Positions 1-8,109 of a stretch of DNA of 9,759 nt are shown in pieces. How positions within the stretch are numbered: position 1 is the stretch's first letter; every line of letters begins with the position of its first letter. The DNA lies in NCBI GenBank assembly GCA_021204735.1, contig JAJPYV010000317.1, positions 1-9,759 of the forward strand. The letters run 5' to 3'. A program made the position numbers and the translations under genes. Source of the stretch: Prevotella sp. (GTDB lineage: Bacteria > Bacteroidota > Bacteroidia > Bacteroidales > Bacteroidaceae). Below the pieces are notes generated by a model. It saw nothing but the letters and a program-made list of their open reading frames with translations, searched no databases and was not told the origin of the DNA.

Positions 1-358
1 AAAGCTTCATCGGAACTTCACGTAATGCCGTTGAGATACAAATCTGGACTGCTTTAACCACAATCCTTATTCTCACATGGCTTAAAAACCGTGCTAAATA
101 CAAGTGGGGACTCGCAAATCTGGTCGTTTCTCTCAGATTGAACACTTTTACTAAAATTGACCTCGAAAAATGGCTGAATGAGCCGTTTACTCCCCCTCCT
201 GACAATCCTTTTGATTGACAAATTTTGGCTCAGGGGGATTATTCAACAACCTTTTTTGCAAAGTCTTACAACTTTGTAGGTTTTCTCATGCTCAAAATTT
301 ATTTAGGACAATATTGATCTGCTACCAATGGGCTATCAAGTTTTGTAGGCTTTATGTG
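1..358 (+). mobile_element. Right end of an IS4-family insertion sequence (partial)
   Basis: This segment carries the 3' end of an IS4-type transposase gene plus about 140 bp of non-coding DNA, and then hsdM begins to match its family. The right boundary is inferred, not seen directly. HsdM follows its family up to the residues RDENADVC, which end at about 359, and then becomes unrelated sequence, so the junction probably lies at about 335-360. Two imperfect copies of a CCTACAAA-type sequence, read on the minus strand, lie at about 262-290 and 332-356. The outer one may belong to the terminal inverted repeat. The left end and any target-site duplication are outside the window, so the exact edge cannot be fixed here. 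Confidence 0.65.
3..218 (+). CDS. IS4-family transposase, C-terminal fragment
   Basis: The frame is open from the window edge to a TGA at 216-218 and gives 71 residues. It begins SFIGTSRNAVEIQIW and continues with a hydrophobic stretch and a W-x-L-xNLVVSLRLN segment. This is typical of the region just after the YREK signature of IS4-type DDE transposases of Bacteroidetes, where S-F-x-G-T-S-x-N-A-V is well conserved. The protein would cut and rejoin IS ends. The catalytic DDE residues lie upstream, outside the window, so I cannot say whether the element is intact. It ends in a proline-rich tail (PFTPPPDNPFD). It runs toward hsdM, which is on the opposite strand, and the element appears to have inserted into the 3' part of hsdM. 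Confidence 0.8.
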   Translation, partial: SFIGTSRNAVEIQIWTALTTILILTWLKNRAKYKWGLANLVVSLRLNTFTKIDLEKWLNEPFTPPPDNPFD

Positions 359-2155
359 GCATACATCCGCATTTTCATCGCGTTTTCCAAGATGTTGGCG
401 TATCAGATTTATTTTTGTAGCAGGAACTTTCACTTTCTTTTGTTCCAACATAAAGAATAGGGCAAAATCACTTACTGCGTGACCACCTAAATATTCTTTC
501 CACGCATTTATCACATTGTTAAGCAGCATTATATCTTCATTTCTTCTCAGAATAGGCAGTTTAATTTCATCTGGATTTTCGTAAACGAGACGCAATGGGC
601 GTTCAACAGTCACGTTATAATATCCAAACTCCTTATTTGGAAAAATCTTGCTTTTCTCTGTCTCTTTGAAATCTTGCAAAAGTTGCATTATTTCCTTGCG
701 ATTATCTTTATTAGTCTCACAATTTTTCTCTCCGAGATTTTTGCGTAATGGAGTTTTAATTCCTGTTGCATCAATTAGTTGTACTTTTCCACGGCGGCGA
801 GGCTCTTTGCGGTTTGTTACAACCCAAATATATGTACCTATTCCTGTGTTGTAAAATTCCTTTTCAGGCATAGTGATGATTGCCTCCAAAAGGTCATTCT
901 CGATAATATACTTTCGCAGATTGCTTTCTCCGCCACCTGCATTACCAGTGAAAAGGCTTGAGCCATTATGAACCTCCACAATACGTGTTCCCAATTCCGT
1001 ATTGTATTTCATGCGAGAAAGATTATTGGCGAGAAACAGCATTTGCGGATCTCCCACATCGGGTATAAAACTGACTAATTGACCATTGTTATCACATTGT
1101 GGTTGGAAGAAACGACGGTCAGTTATTTTAGTTTTATCATTGTCAATTCCCCATGCTTTTAAATCCTCTTTCCATGGAGTGCCAAAGGGAGGATTGGATA
1201 TACAGAAATCAAATTTCATTCCTGGGTGACCATCATTGCTGATTGTAGAGCCACAAAAGAAACGTTCACGTGTAACATCACCATGAGTGTATTGAAATGA
1301 TTCTGCAGAAGATGACAACATTAAATCCGCTTTACAAGTGGCAAATGTCTCTGGTTGCAGTTCCTGACCAAATAAATGTATCTTCACTTGCTTTCCTCTG
1401 TCTTTTGCCAAATTCTGTATTTGTTTTTCTGCTACAGAAAGAATGCCGCCTGTACCACATGCACCGTCATAAATAGTATATGTAGCTGACTGCAATTTAT
1501 CTGCAATTGGTATTACAGCAATATCTGCCAAAAGTGCCACATAATCTCGTGGTGTAAAGTGTTCTCCTGCTTCTGTAACACTGTTTTCCTCATTGAATTT
1601 ACGTAACAATTGTTCAAAGAGAGTACCCATTGTGTGGTTTTCCACACCAGGCAATCTTTCGCTTCCGTCTTCATTAAGTATCGGATTAATGCCAAGATTG
1701 ATATTTTCGTCAGTGAATTTTTCAATGATTGTTCCCAATCGCCCAGTATTACTAAGGTTATCAACTTGTTGCTTAAATTTGAACTTATCAATTATATCCT
1801 GAACATCTTTTGAAAAGCCATCAAGATATTCCAAAAAATTTTGTTTCAGTCGTGTTTGATTTGTCTCGGCACGAAGAATCTTCATTGTAAATCTTGAAGT
1901 GTTGCAGAAAGGATATCCTGATACCTGGAACAAAGCTGGTTCCTGTGAAGATACAGGTATTTTTATTTTGTCTAATATTTCTTTCTGTTTTAATATTACC
2001 TCATGTTTAGGTTCAAGAAGGATATCGAAACGGCGCAACACCATCATCGGCAATATTATTTTCTTGTAATCACCTTTAACAAAAGCATGTACAAGTACAT
2101 CATTTGCAATGTTCCAAATGAAATTGAACAACTGGTTATATTGAATTTGTTCCAT
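299..2155 (-). CDS. hsdM: Type I restriction-modification methyltransferase subunit HsdM, C-terminally truncated by an IS
   Basis: HsdM makes N6-adenine DNA methylation from S-adenosylmethionine as part of a complex with the specificity subunit HsdS. The 618-residue frame has an HsdM N-terminal helical domain (about 1-175), the HFTPR motif (199-203), SAM-binding motif I DGACGTGGI (230-238) and catalytic motif IV NPPF (321-324). TVERPLRL (516-523) and RDENADVC (592-599) match the late part of the long HsdM subfamily whose N-terminus reads FIW-x-IA-x-DVL. In that subfamily the chain normally continues for roughly 90 more residues with a PDAW segment near the end (from memory of the family). Here residues 600-618 are an unrelated tail that I attribute to IS DNA. 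The core catalytic motifs survive, but the C-terminal helices that usually contact HsdS are missing, so activity is doubtful. The ATG at 2155 gives a normal N-terminus. hsdR is divergent and no hsdS is visible. Confidence 0.88.
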   Translation of the reverse strand: MEQIQYNQLFNFIWNIANDVLVHAFVKGDYKKIILPMMVLRRFDILLEPKHEVILKQKEILDKIKIPVSSQEPALFQVSGYPFCNTSRFTMKILRAETNQTRLKQNFLEYLDGFSKDVQDIIDKFKFKQQVDNLSNTGRLGTIIEKFTDENINLGINPILNEDGSERLPGVENHTMGTLFEQLLRKFNEENSVTEAGEHFTPRDYVALLADIAVIPIADKLQSATYTIYDGACGTGGILSVAEKQIQNLAKDRGKQVKIHLFGQELQPETFATCKADLMLSSSAESFQYTHGDVTRERFFCGSTISNDGHPGMKFDFCISNPPFGTPWKEDLKAWGIDNDKTKITDRRFFQPQCDNNGQLVSFIPDVGDPQMLFLANNLSRMKYNTELGTRIVEVHNGSSLFTGNAGGGESNLRKYIIENDLLEAIITMPEKEFYNTGIGTYIWVVTNRKEPRRRGKVQLIDATGIKTPLRKNLGEKNCETNKDNRKEIMQLLQDFKETEKSKIFPNKEFGYYNVTVERPLRLVYENPDEIKLPILRRNEDIMLLNNVINAWKEYLGGHAVSDFALFFMLEQKKVKVPATKINLIRQHLGKRDENADVCHIKPTKLDSPLVADQYCPK

Positions 2156-2293
2156 ATTACTCTATTTTCTTTTCTTTGTTTATTAAGGTATATGATTTTC
2201 CCTTATTGACTACCTTAAAGAATATAAACAGCGTCTGATTAGTGATGTTTGACGGGTAAAATTAATGTACAACCTGATTAAACCTGATAATAT
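2156..2293. promoter_or_regulatory. Divergent hsdM/hsdR intergenic region
   Basis: This 138-bp spacer separates the two divergent start codons and must hold the promoters of both genes. I find no exact TAnnTTTG element on either strand. It contains an inverted pair of 8-bp arms, TTAAGGTA (2183-2190) and TACCTTAA (2211-2218), separated by 20 bp. It also contains a 10-bp direct repeat immediately before hsdR (2271-2290). These could be operator or weak promoter elements; this is inference. Confidence 0.5.
2271..2290. repeat. 10-bp tandem direct repeat before hsdR start
   Basis: AACCTGATTA is followed directly by AACCTGATAA (9 of 10 identical), ending 3 nt before the hsdR ATG. A related CTGATTA occurs further upstream at 2235-2241. 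The repeat sits where it would affect translation initiation or an operator. A function is not shown. Confidence 0.55.
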
Positions 2294-4831
2294 ATGCCTA
2301 CGCAGATGAATGAAAGGTCGATTGAAGACCTTATAGTAAATTACCTTACTGAGAAGAACGGTTACGAGCTTGGTAAAAGTGATGATTATGACAAGGATTA
2401 CGCGCTTGACATAAAACGTCTTGAATTTTTTCTGAAAGTTTCGCAATCTGTTGATGTTAGAGAATCCCGTATTTTTGCTGACGATAAAAACCGTCGCAGG
2501 TTTTTGGAGCGTGTACGAGATGAAATATCCAAACGGGGAGTGGTTGACGTTCTGCGCAAGGGAGTGAGACATTTGAGCAATACTTTTGTACTTTACAACC
2601 CTCTACCTTCTGAGATGAGCAATGAGGGAAAAGCAAGATACAACAATAACAGTTTCAGTGTTATCAGGCAGTTGCATTACAGTAACGAGGATAAGCGGCT
2701 ATCCCTTGATGTGGCGATATTCATCAATGGTTTGCCCATTATAACAATGGAACTGAAAAATCAAATTACTTGCCAGAATACAAATGATGCCATAAACCAG
2801 TATAAGGCAGACAGAAATCCGAAGGATTTGCTGTTCATGCCAAAGCGCTGTGCTGCCCATTTTGCCGTTGATGATGAGACCGTTGCCATGTGTACAAAAC
2901 TATGCGGCAAGGATAGTTGGTTCTTGCCGTTCAATAAGGGTGTTAACGATGGTGCAGGTAATCCTGTTAATGAAAACGGACTGAAAACATCATACCTTTG
3001 GGAAGATATTCTGACAAAGGAAAGACTGAGCGATATTTTAGAGCATTATGCACAAGTAATAGAGGAGAGAGATGCCGACACAGGCAAAAGAAAACAGAAA
3101 ATTATATGGCCACGCTGGCACCAGTTGGAAGTTGTGCGTGAACTGCTTAAGGAAACGGATGCGAATAAAGTAGGGCAGAGATACTTAATCCAACATTCCG
3201 CAGGTTCTGGAAAGTCCAACAGTATCACATGGTTGGCATACCAGCTTGTGGAACTGCTTGACGGAGGAAATTCAAAATTTGACAGTGTTGTCGTTGTAAC
3301 CGACCGTGTTAATTTGGATAAGCAACTGCGTGACAATATCAAGGCATTCACTCACAACGAGAATATCGTTGAGTGGGCTAAATCCAGTAACAAACTGCAT
3401 GCTTATTTGGTTGGTGGCAAGAAAATTATTCTTACGACAGTTCAGAAATTCCCGTTCATACTTGAAACGGTAGGTTCGGAGTTGGCAAAAAAGCATTTTG
3501 CGGTAATCATCGACGAGGCCCATTCCAGCCAGAGTGGAAAGATGAGTGCCATGGAGAATATGGTTCTTAGTTGGGCAAAACAAGAAAACGAAAATACGGA
3601 AAACGAAGAAGAAAAAGATGCCGAAGACTATGTTAACGATGTGATTAAGAAATACATGGAAGGGCGTCGTATGGCTGCTAATGCCAATTTCTATGCATTT
3701 ACCGCAACACCTAAGAACAAGACGTTGGAGACTTTTGGCGTTCCATTCACAAAAGAAGATGGCGAGACAGGGCACCGTCCGTTCCATGTGTACAGCATGA
3801 AACAGGCAATTGAGGAGGGCTTTATTCTTGATGTGCTGAAAAACTATACCACCTATAAAAGCTTTTATCGCATACACAAGGCGATAAAAGAAGACCCTAT
3901 GTTTGAGAAAACACAGGCAATGAAGAAACTGCGCTATTTTGTAGAGAGCCAGCCTGAGACTATTGCGGAGAAGGCAAAGGTGATGGTGGAGCATTTTCAT
4001 AATTTCGTCGCTCATAAGATTGGTGGTGAGGCTCGCTGCATGATTTGCACTACTGGTATAAGAAAAGCAATAGACTATTATTATGAAGTTTGTGATTTGC
4101 TTAAAGAGCGTAATTCGCAATATAAGGCGATAATAGCTTTTAGTGGTGATATTGATTATGGTGGCATAAAAAGGAATGAGGGCGAAATGAATGGTTTTCC
4201 ATCTGCTGATATAGAAAAGACATTCCGACAAGGGATGTACCGTTTCTTGATTGTGGCTGACAAGTTCCAAACTGGTTATGATGAGCCTCTTCTGCATACA
4301 ATGTATGTTGACAAGAAATTGCATGGGGTGCAGACTGTTCAGACCTTGTCAAGGCTCAACCGTACTTATCCTAAGAAAGAGGATACAAGCGTGCTTGATT
4401 TCGTCAACTCATGCGAGGATGTGGAAAGGGATTTTCAGACTTACTATAAGGCAACTATTTTGAGTAAGGAGACTGACCCTAACAAACTCAATGACCTTTT
4501 AGACATAATCGATAACTATGGCATTTATTATCCGTCAGAGATTGAAACAGTCAACAAAAAATATTGGAACAATGCACCGAGAACAGAGATAGACCCGTTG
4601 CTCGACAAGATGAAGGAGCGTTTCTGCAACCTTGAAAAGGAGGATAAAGTGAAATGCAAGAGTGCAATCAAGACTTATATCCGCACTTACGAATTCTTGT
4701 CAACAATCATGCCGACAAATAGTCTGGAATGGGAGAAGAAGGAAACGGTTTTAAAGCTGCTGCTCAACAAGTTGCCTTCGTTGGGAATGGATGACCTTAC
4801 ACTATGGCATTTATTATCCGTCAGAGATTGA
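2294..4831 (+). CDS. hsdR: Type I restriction enzyme HsdR, N-terminal part (nuclease and helicase motor), frameshifted
   Basis: HsdR is the ATP-driven DNA translocase and endonuclease subunit of type I restriction systems. This frame gives 845 residues. The nuclease domain shows D139 and E153-L-K155 (PD-(D/E)xK type). The SF2 motor shows Walker A HSAGSGKS (301-308, K307), DEAH (407-410), TATP (470-473), a GYDEP-containing motif V region, and QTLSRLNR (683-690, motif VI). The native sequence runs to T836. The reading frame then enters the second copy of a 286-bp tandem duplication, adds nine foreign residues (LWHLLSVRD) and stops at 4829-4831. The nuclease and motor are therefore encoded, but the C-terminal part, needed for docking on the methyltransferase core, is separated. 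The ATG at 2294 is used here; a second ATG at 2306 (MNERS) is also possible. Restriction is probably off as read. Confidence 0.9.
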   Translation: MPTQMNERSIEDLIVNYLTEKNGYELGKSDDYDKDYALDIKRLEFFLKVSQSVDVRESRIFADDKNRRRFLERVRDEISKRGVVDVLRKGVRHLSNTFVLYNPLPSEMSNEGKARYNNNSFSVIRQLHYSNEDKRLSLDVAIFINGLPIITMELKNQITCQNTNDAINQYKADRNPKDLLFMPKRCAAHFAVDDETVAMCTKLCGKDSWFLPFNKGVNDGAGNPVNENGLKTSYLWEDILTKERLSDILEHYAQVIEERDADTGKRKQKIIWPRWHQLEVVRELLKETDANKVGQRYLIQHSAGSGKSNSITWLAYQLVELLDGGNSKFDSVVVVTDRVNLDKQLRDNIKAFTHNENIVEWAKSSNKLHAYLVGGKKIILTTVQKFPFILETVGSELAKKHFAVIIDEAHSSQSGKMSAMENMVLSWAKQENENTENEEEKDAEDYVNDVIKKYMEGRRMAANANFYAFTATPKNKTLETFGVPFTKEDGETGHRPFHVYSMKQAIEEGFILDVLKNYTTYKSFYRIHKAIKEDPMFEKTQAMKKLRYFVESQPETIAEKAKVMVEHFHNFVAHKIGGEARCMICTTGIRKAIDYYYEVCDLLKERNSQYKAIIAFSGDIDYGGIKRNEGEMNGFPSADIEKTFRQGMYRFLIVADKFQTGYDEPLLHTMYVDKKLHGVQTVQTLSRLNRTYPKKEDTSVLDFVNSCEDVERDFQTYYKATILSKETDPNKLNDLLDIIDNYGIYYPSEIETVNKKYWNNAPRTEIDPLLDKMKERFCNLEKEDKVKCKSAIKTYIRTYEFLSTIMPTNSLEWEKKETVLKLLLNKLPSLGMDDLTLWHLLSVRD
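4515..4802 (+). repeat. Tandem duplication in hsdR, copy 1
   Basis: This 288-bp segment is identical by eye to 4801-5088. The unit is 286 bp, and the two copies share the dinucleotide AC at the junction. It begins ACTATGGCATT and ends with CCTTACAC. Because 286 is not a multiple of 3, the duplication shifts the hsdR frame by one. The only homology at the breakpoints is AC, which fits template slippage or illegitimate joining rather than recombination between pre-existing repeats. Confidence 0.95.
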
Positions 4832-6113
4832 AACAGTCAACAAAAAATATTGGAACAATGCACCGAGAACAGAGATAGACCCGTTGCTCGACAAGATGAA
4901 GGAGCGTTTCTGCAACCTTGAAAAGGAGGATAAAGTGAAATGCAAGAGTGCAATCAAGACTTATATCCGCACTTACGAATTCTTGTCAACAATCATGCCG
5001 ACAAATAGTCTGGAATGGGAGAAGAAGGAAACGGTTTTAAAGCTGCTGCTCAACAAGTTGCCTTCGTTGGGAATGGATGACCTTACACAAGGACTTCTTG
5101 AGTCTGTTGACTTCGACCGCTACCGCCTTGAAAAGAAAGAGGAACGCGCAATACAATTGAAAAATACTGATACTGAAATAGAACCTGTTCCGACATCACC
5201 CAGCAACAACGTGGGTGATCCTGACATGCAACCACTAAGTGAGATAGAAAAGAATTTCAACAAGATGTTCGGCAACATAGACTGGAAAGCTGATGTGATA
5301 GTACGTGAACAGGTTGGTAAGATAACCGAACTTGTAATAAACAATGACACGGTGCGCAACTCAATGCTTAACAGTGATGAAGATACGGCTAATCAAGATT
5401 GTGACCAACAAGTAGCCACGCAAATGTCGAAAATCACGGCTTCAAGCACCGAACTAATGGCTATATATTGGCAGCGTGAGGATTTCAGAAAGATCCTCAA
5501 TGATTTTGTCCGTGAGAAAGTCAGAAAAGCCATTAATCCTGAATATGATGAGGATGATTTGAAAGAACGTATGCGTGAGGAATTTCAGAATGATTTTGCT
5601 GACATCTGTGACGGTGTGAATTATGTTAAGTTTGATGAAGTATTAAAAATCTTCTTTGGTATTGTCAATGCCAAAACAATTCCTGATTTACAAGACTTGA
5701 AAAGCAAATTACGTCATATCCTTAATTGCCTGTATCGGGCACAGCACAGGGATGTTGATTTCCGTACATGGTACACCCAACTTGTAACCCGTTTTGACAC
5801 ATTCCTCAAGAAAATTTACTGGCTCACAAATGGCACAACAATGCCGCTAAACGCCAACGGTGAAGAACCCTCCCTCCGTGAAACAATAACCTATTTCCCG
5901 AAACTCGCCACCCTGTACAACACCCCCAACGAGCGATACGCCAACTTTCGTAAGTATTATCGTTCAGTGTTCAGTTGGCTTAGCAACAACGAAGCCTCCA
6001 CATCCGCAGAGCACATCCCATCTGAATTACTTCCTTCTGCCCTCCATGCTGCCGTTGCTCTCTATCTCTACACAACCATGGCCTGTGCCGACTCGGTTAA
6101 GGATAAAGTGTAA
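4791..6113 (+). pseudogene. hsdR: HsdR C-terminal part, separated by the 286-bp duplication
   Basis: This frame of 440 codons continues HsdR after the frameshift. Its first roughly 99 residues repeat what copy 1 encodes, and the unique part begins at QGLLESVDFDRY. The ATG at 4791 lies in the end of copy 1, 38 nt upstream of the first frame's TGA, with no evident ribosome binding site, so reinitiation is possible but unproven. Residues up to about 248 (PLSEIEKNFNKMFG, then VREKVRKAI) look like the usual helical end of HsdR. Residues 249-440 are an additional, predicted mostly helical segment that I cannot assign. Joined to the first part without one repeat copy, the protein would be 1177 residues. 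I read this as a disrupted gene rather than an independent one; alternatives are a switchable gene or an assembly error. Confidence 0.8.
4801..5088 (+). repeat. Tandem duplication in hsdR, copy 2
   Basis: This is the second copy of the 286-bp unit, immediately adjacent to the first in direct orientation, with no difference seen. It is followed by AAGGACTTCTTG, the unique hsdR sequence. Reading from copy 1 straight into this unique sequence restores one continuous frame from 2294 to 6113. Confidence 0.95.
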
Positions 6114-6128
6114 TTTATAATGGATGTT

Positions 6129-6191
6129 AAAAAAAAATTTGCCTCTCGCCTACGTTCTTGAATAGTCGAACAACAAACGTAGGTGAGAGGC
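6129..6191 (-). terminator. Intrinsic terminator of the FKBP cluster
   Basis: Arms GCCTCTCGCCTACGTT (6141-6156) and AACGTAGGTGAGAGGC (6176-6191) pair over 16 positions with one G-T wobble, around a 19-nt loop. On the minus strand the stem is followed by AAA and then nine T (A9 at 6129-6137 on plus). This is the expected form of a terminator for transcripts coming from the FKBP genes. The plus side has no T-run after the stem, so it would stop hsdR transcripts less well. Confidence 0.8.
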
Positions 6192-6245
6192 GATAGTATT
6201 AGGCTTCTATGTTGAATGTATAAGTAAAATTCTTAATTTACTTTA

Positions 6246-7160
6246 TTATTTTTTGGATTTCGCTTCTGCAACACTTACTAACTCAACAGTAAATATAAGA
6301 GCACTGTATGGTTTGATATTTCCTGTTTGACGCTCACCGTAAGCTAATTCTTGTGGAATGTAGAGCTCCCATTTGCTGCCGACAGGCATCATGGTAAGTG
6401 CCTCTGTCCAGCCTTTTATCACTTGGGTCGGGCGGAATTTGGCTGTCTCCCCAGGACGTTTGTAACTGCTGTCGAATACGGTTCCATCAATAAGTTTGCC
6501 CTCGTATTTCACTGTTACTTCTTGATCGGAAGTGGGAATTTCACCGTCACCCGCTACAAGAACCTTGTATTGCAGTCCGCTTTCTGTTGTAATGACACCT
6601 TCCTTAGTCTTATTTTCAGCGAGGAATGCTTCACCTGCTTTGCGGGTTGCTTCATTCAAAGCGTCAGTTGCTTGTTTTGCGGCATCAGTGAAATATTTTG
6701 TGGCTGTGGAATCTGACATTAATCCATAGTCTTTTTGGATGGCGTTGGTAAATCCTGCGTGGAATATTGCCTCTATAACTGAATCCGGACTTTCCTGAAA
6801 TTGCTCTTTCAAGCGTGGCAACATGCGCTCTGATACCATAACAGCTATCTCCTGACCAGCTATATATGCTTTTTTATTATTGTCTATCTCACTTGCTATA
6901 GCTGACTTGTAACCTTCGATGAAGTCTGCCATGTATGCTGTATCAACATACATTTGCTGCTGTATATATGGTATAAGGCCATCTGTATGTCTTATTCCTG
7001 CAGCATAACTAAGAGAGTCTGAGGCATTTTCTAATGCTATTATTTCAACTTGTTGTTCTTCTCCCTTGTTCTTCTCTTTCTTATTTTTGTCTTTCGCAAT
7101 TATTGTATTGAAAGAAGCACTTACCAAAACGGCAAGTGCTGTTAAAAATATTTTCTTCAT
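6246..7160 (-). CDS. Secreted FKBP-type peptidyl-prolyl cis-trans isomerase
   Basis: This enzyme isomerises X-proline bonds in proteins, here outside the cytoplasm. I start at the ATG at 7160 ([17 protein letters not shown]), because it gives a clear signal peptide. An upstream ATG at 7184 would add eight residues and overlap the preceding gene. The protein is 304 residues. Order: signal peptide to about residue 22, a lysine-rich linker ([13 protein letters not shown]), an FKBP N-terminal dimerisation-type domain (about 48-180, LSYAAGI), then the FKBP domain (about 195-297). Pocket residues Y219, D230, W251, Y274 and F290 are all present, so it should be active. No lipobox is seen, so a soluble periplasmic protein is likely. 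It begins 7 nt after the stop of the lipoprotein FKBP gene, and a strong terminator follows. Confidence 0.88.
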   Translation of the reverse strand: MKKIFLTALAVLVSASFNTIIAKDKNKKEKNKGEEQQVEIIALENASDSLSYAAGIRHTDGLIPYIQQQMYVDTAYMADFIEGYKSAIASEIDNNKKAYIAGQEIAVMVSERMLPRLKEQFQESPDSVIEAIFHAGFTNAIQKDYGLMSDSTATKYFTDAAKQATDALNEATRKAGEAFLAENKTKEGVITTESGLQYKVLVAGDGEIPTSDQEVTVKYEGKLIDGTVFDSSYKRPGETAKFRPTQVIKGWTEALTMMPVGSKWELYIPQELAYGERQTGNIKPYSALIFTVELVSVAEAKSKK

Positions 7161-7167
7161 AACTATA

Positions 7168-8040
7168 TTATTTTCCAGTACCAACTAATTCAATCTTGAA
7201 AATAAGCGTTGAGAACGGTTTGATGTCTTTTGGCGCACGGTCTCCATAGCCGAGTTCTTGTGGAATTACTATTTCCCATACACTGCCTACAGGCATGTGG
7301 GTGAGAGCATCAGAGAAACCTTTTACAACTTGCTTTACACGAAACTTGGTAGGATCCTTTGTCCTGTCTGAACTGTCAAATACGTTTCCGTCTATGGTCT
7401 TTCCTTCATAGTAAACTTTTACAGTTGAGGTGTCAGTAGGAATCTCGCCGTTGCCTTCCTTTAAAACTTTGTAGAGTACACCGCTTTCAAGTTTCTGTAC
7501 TCCTTCTTCTTTTGCATATTTTACAAGGAAATCCTCACCTGCTTTCTTGTTGTCTCCAAACTGCTTTTCAAGTGATTGTTTCCTAATCATTTCCATTTTC
7601 ATCTGCGCTACAATCTGTGCCTCATCGAGAGTCATTGCTGCGTTCTTTCCTGACGTACCACTAATGAAACCTGCCATCAAGTTCTTAAGTGATATCGTCT
7701 GTGTGGAATCTTCTCCAAACAACTGATAATTAACGCCTTTTACAATCTGATTGGCTACTTGCTGACCAATCTGAATACCTGCATAGTATGCTGCCTTCTT
7801 CTTATCGTCACCTGCGTTTGCTCCTACATTAAGACCTTTGTAGAACTCATCCATGTATGTAGTATCCACACCGAGATTCCTGACAAGATATTCTTTCAGA
7901 CCTTGTGACTGCATCATACCGATAGCGTAGCTTACGGTATCAATGTCATTTTTCATGTTTGCTTTTGGCGTTGAATTGCCGCATGAAAATAAAGTTGCGA
8001 CTGCCACAGCTAAAACAGCTGCAAATGTTAGTTTTTTCAT
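7168..8040 (-). CDS. FKBP-type peptidyl-prolyl isomerase, lipoprotein
   Basis: This is a membrane-anchored proline isomerase. The ATG at 8040 is chosen because it begins a lipoprotein signal, [20 protein letters not shown], with lipidated C20. An earlier ATG at 8109 would bury that signal behind 23 residues. The protein is 290 residues. An FKBP N-terminal domain (about 34-175, [12 protein letters not shown]) precedes the FKBP domain (about 188-287). Pocket residues Y211, D222, Y265 and F281 are kept, but the usual tryptophan at the pocket floor is F242 (VVKGFSDAL), which may lower activity or change specificity. The residues after C20 (GNSTPK) lack the acidic surface-export signal seen in some Bacteroidetes lipoproteins, so a periplasm-facing location is more likely. 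It is the middle gene of three in one direction, 69 nt after the preceding FKBP stop. Confidence 0.88.
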   Translation of the reverse strand: MKKLTFAAVLAVAVATLFSCGNSTPKANMKNDIDTVSYAIGMMQSQGLKEYLVRNLGVDTTYMDEFYKGLNVGANAGDDKKKAAYYAGIQIGQQVANQIVKGVNYQLFGEDSTQTISLKNLMAGFISGTSGKNAAMTLDEAQIVAQMKMEMIRKQSLEKQFGDNKKAGEDFLVKYAKEEGVQKLESGVLYKVLKEGNGEIPTDTSTVKVYYEGKTIDGNVFDSSDRTKDPTKFRVKQVVKGFSDALTHMPVGSVWEIVIPQELGYGDRAPKDIKPFSTLIFKIELVGTGK

Positions 8041-8109
8041 TTCTGTATTTATTTTTAATTGTTGCCTTTTTATCAAGAAATTGTAAGTGGAATATTTGTC
8101 GTTCATCAT

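Noticed and set aside
215..460. Open frame of 81 codons on the plus strand across the IS end and the hsdM 3' end
   Set aside because: It spans the presumed IS junction and runs antisense to hsdM. It has no family resemblance.
3272..4324. Open frame of 350 codons on the minus strand inside hsdR
   Set aside because: It lies wholly antisense to the motor domain of hsdR, which has all SF2 motifs. Its translation has no recognisable domain and looks like a compositional shadow.
4515..5088. The tandem repeat as a CRISPR or other short-repeat array
   Set aside because: There are only two long adjacent copies with no spacers, and both are coding hsdR sequence.
4791..6113. The hsdR 3' frame as an independent second gene
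   Set aside because: Its first part duplicates the end of the upstream frame, and removing one repeat copy joins both frames exactly. No promoter or ribosome binding site is evident.
7161..7184. Upstream start for the secreted FKBP (MVLENNIV extension)
   Set aside because: It would put eight residues before a clear signal peptide and overlap the preceding gene, so the ATG at 7160 is preferred.
8041..8109. Upstream start for the lipoprotein FKBP, just after the preceding stop
   Set aside because: It would put 23 residues before the lipoprotein signal. The ATG at 8040 gives a standard signal ending in LFSC.
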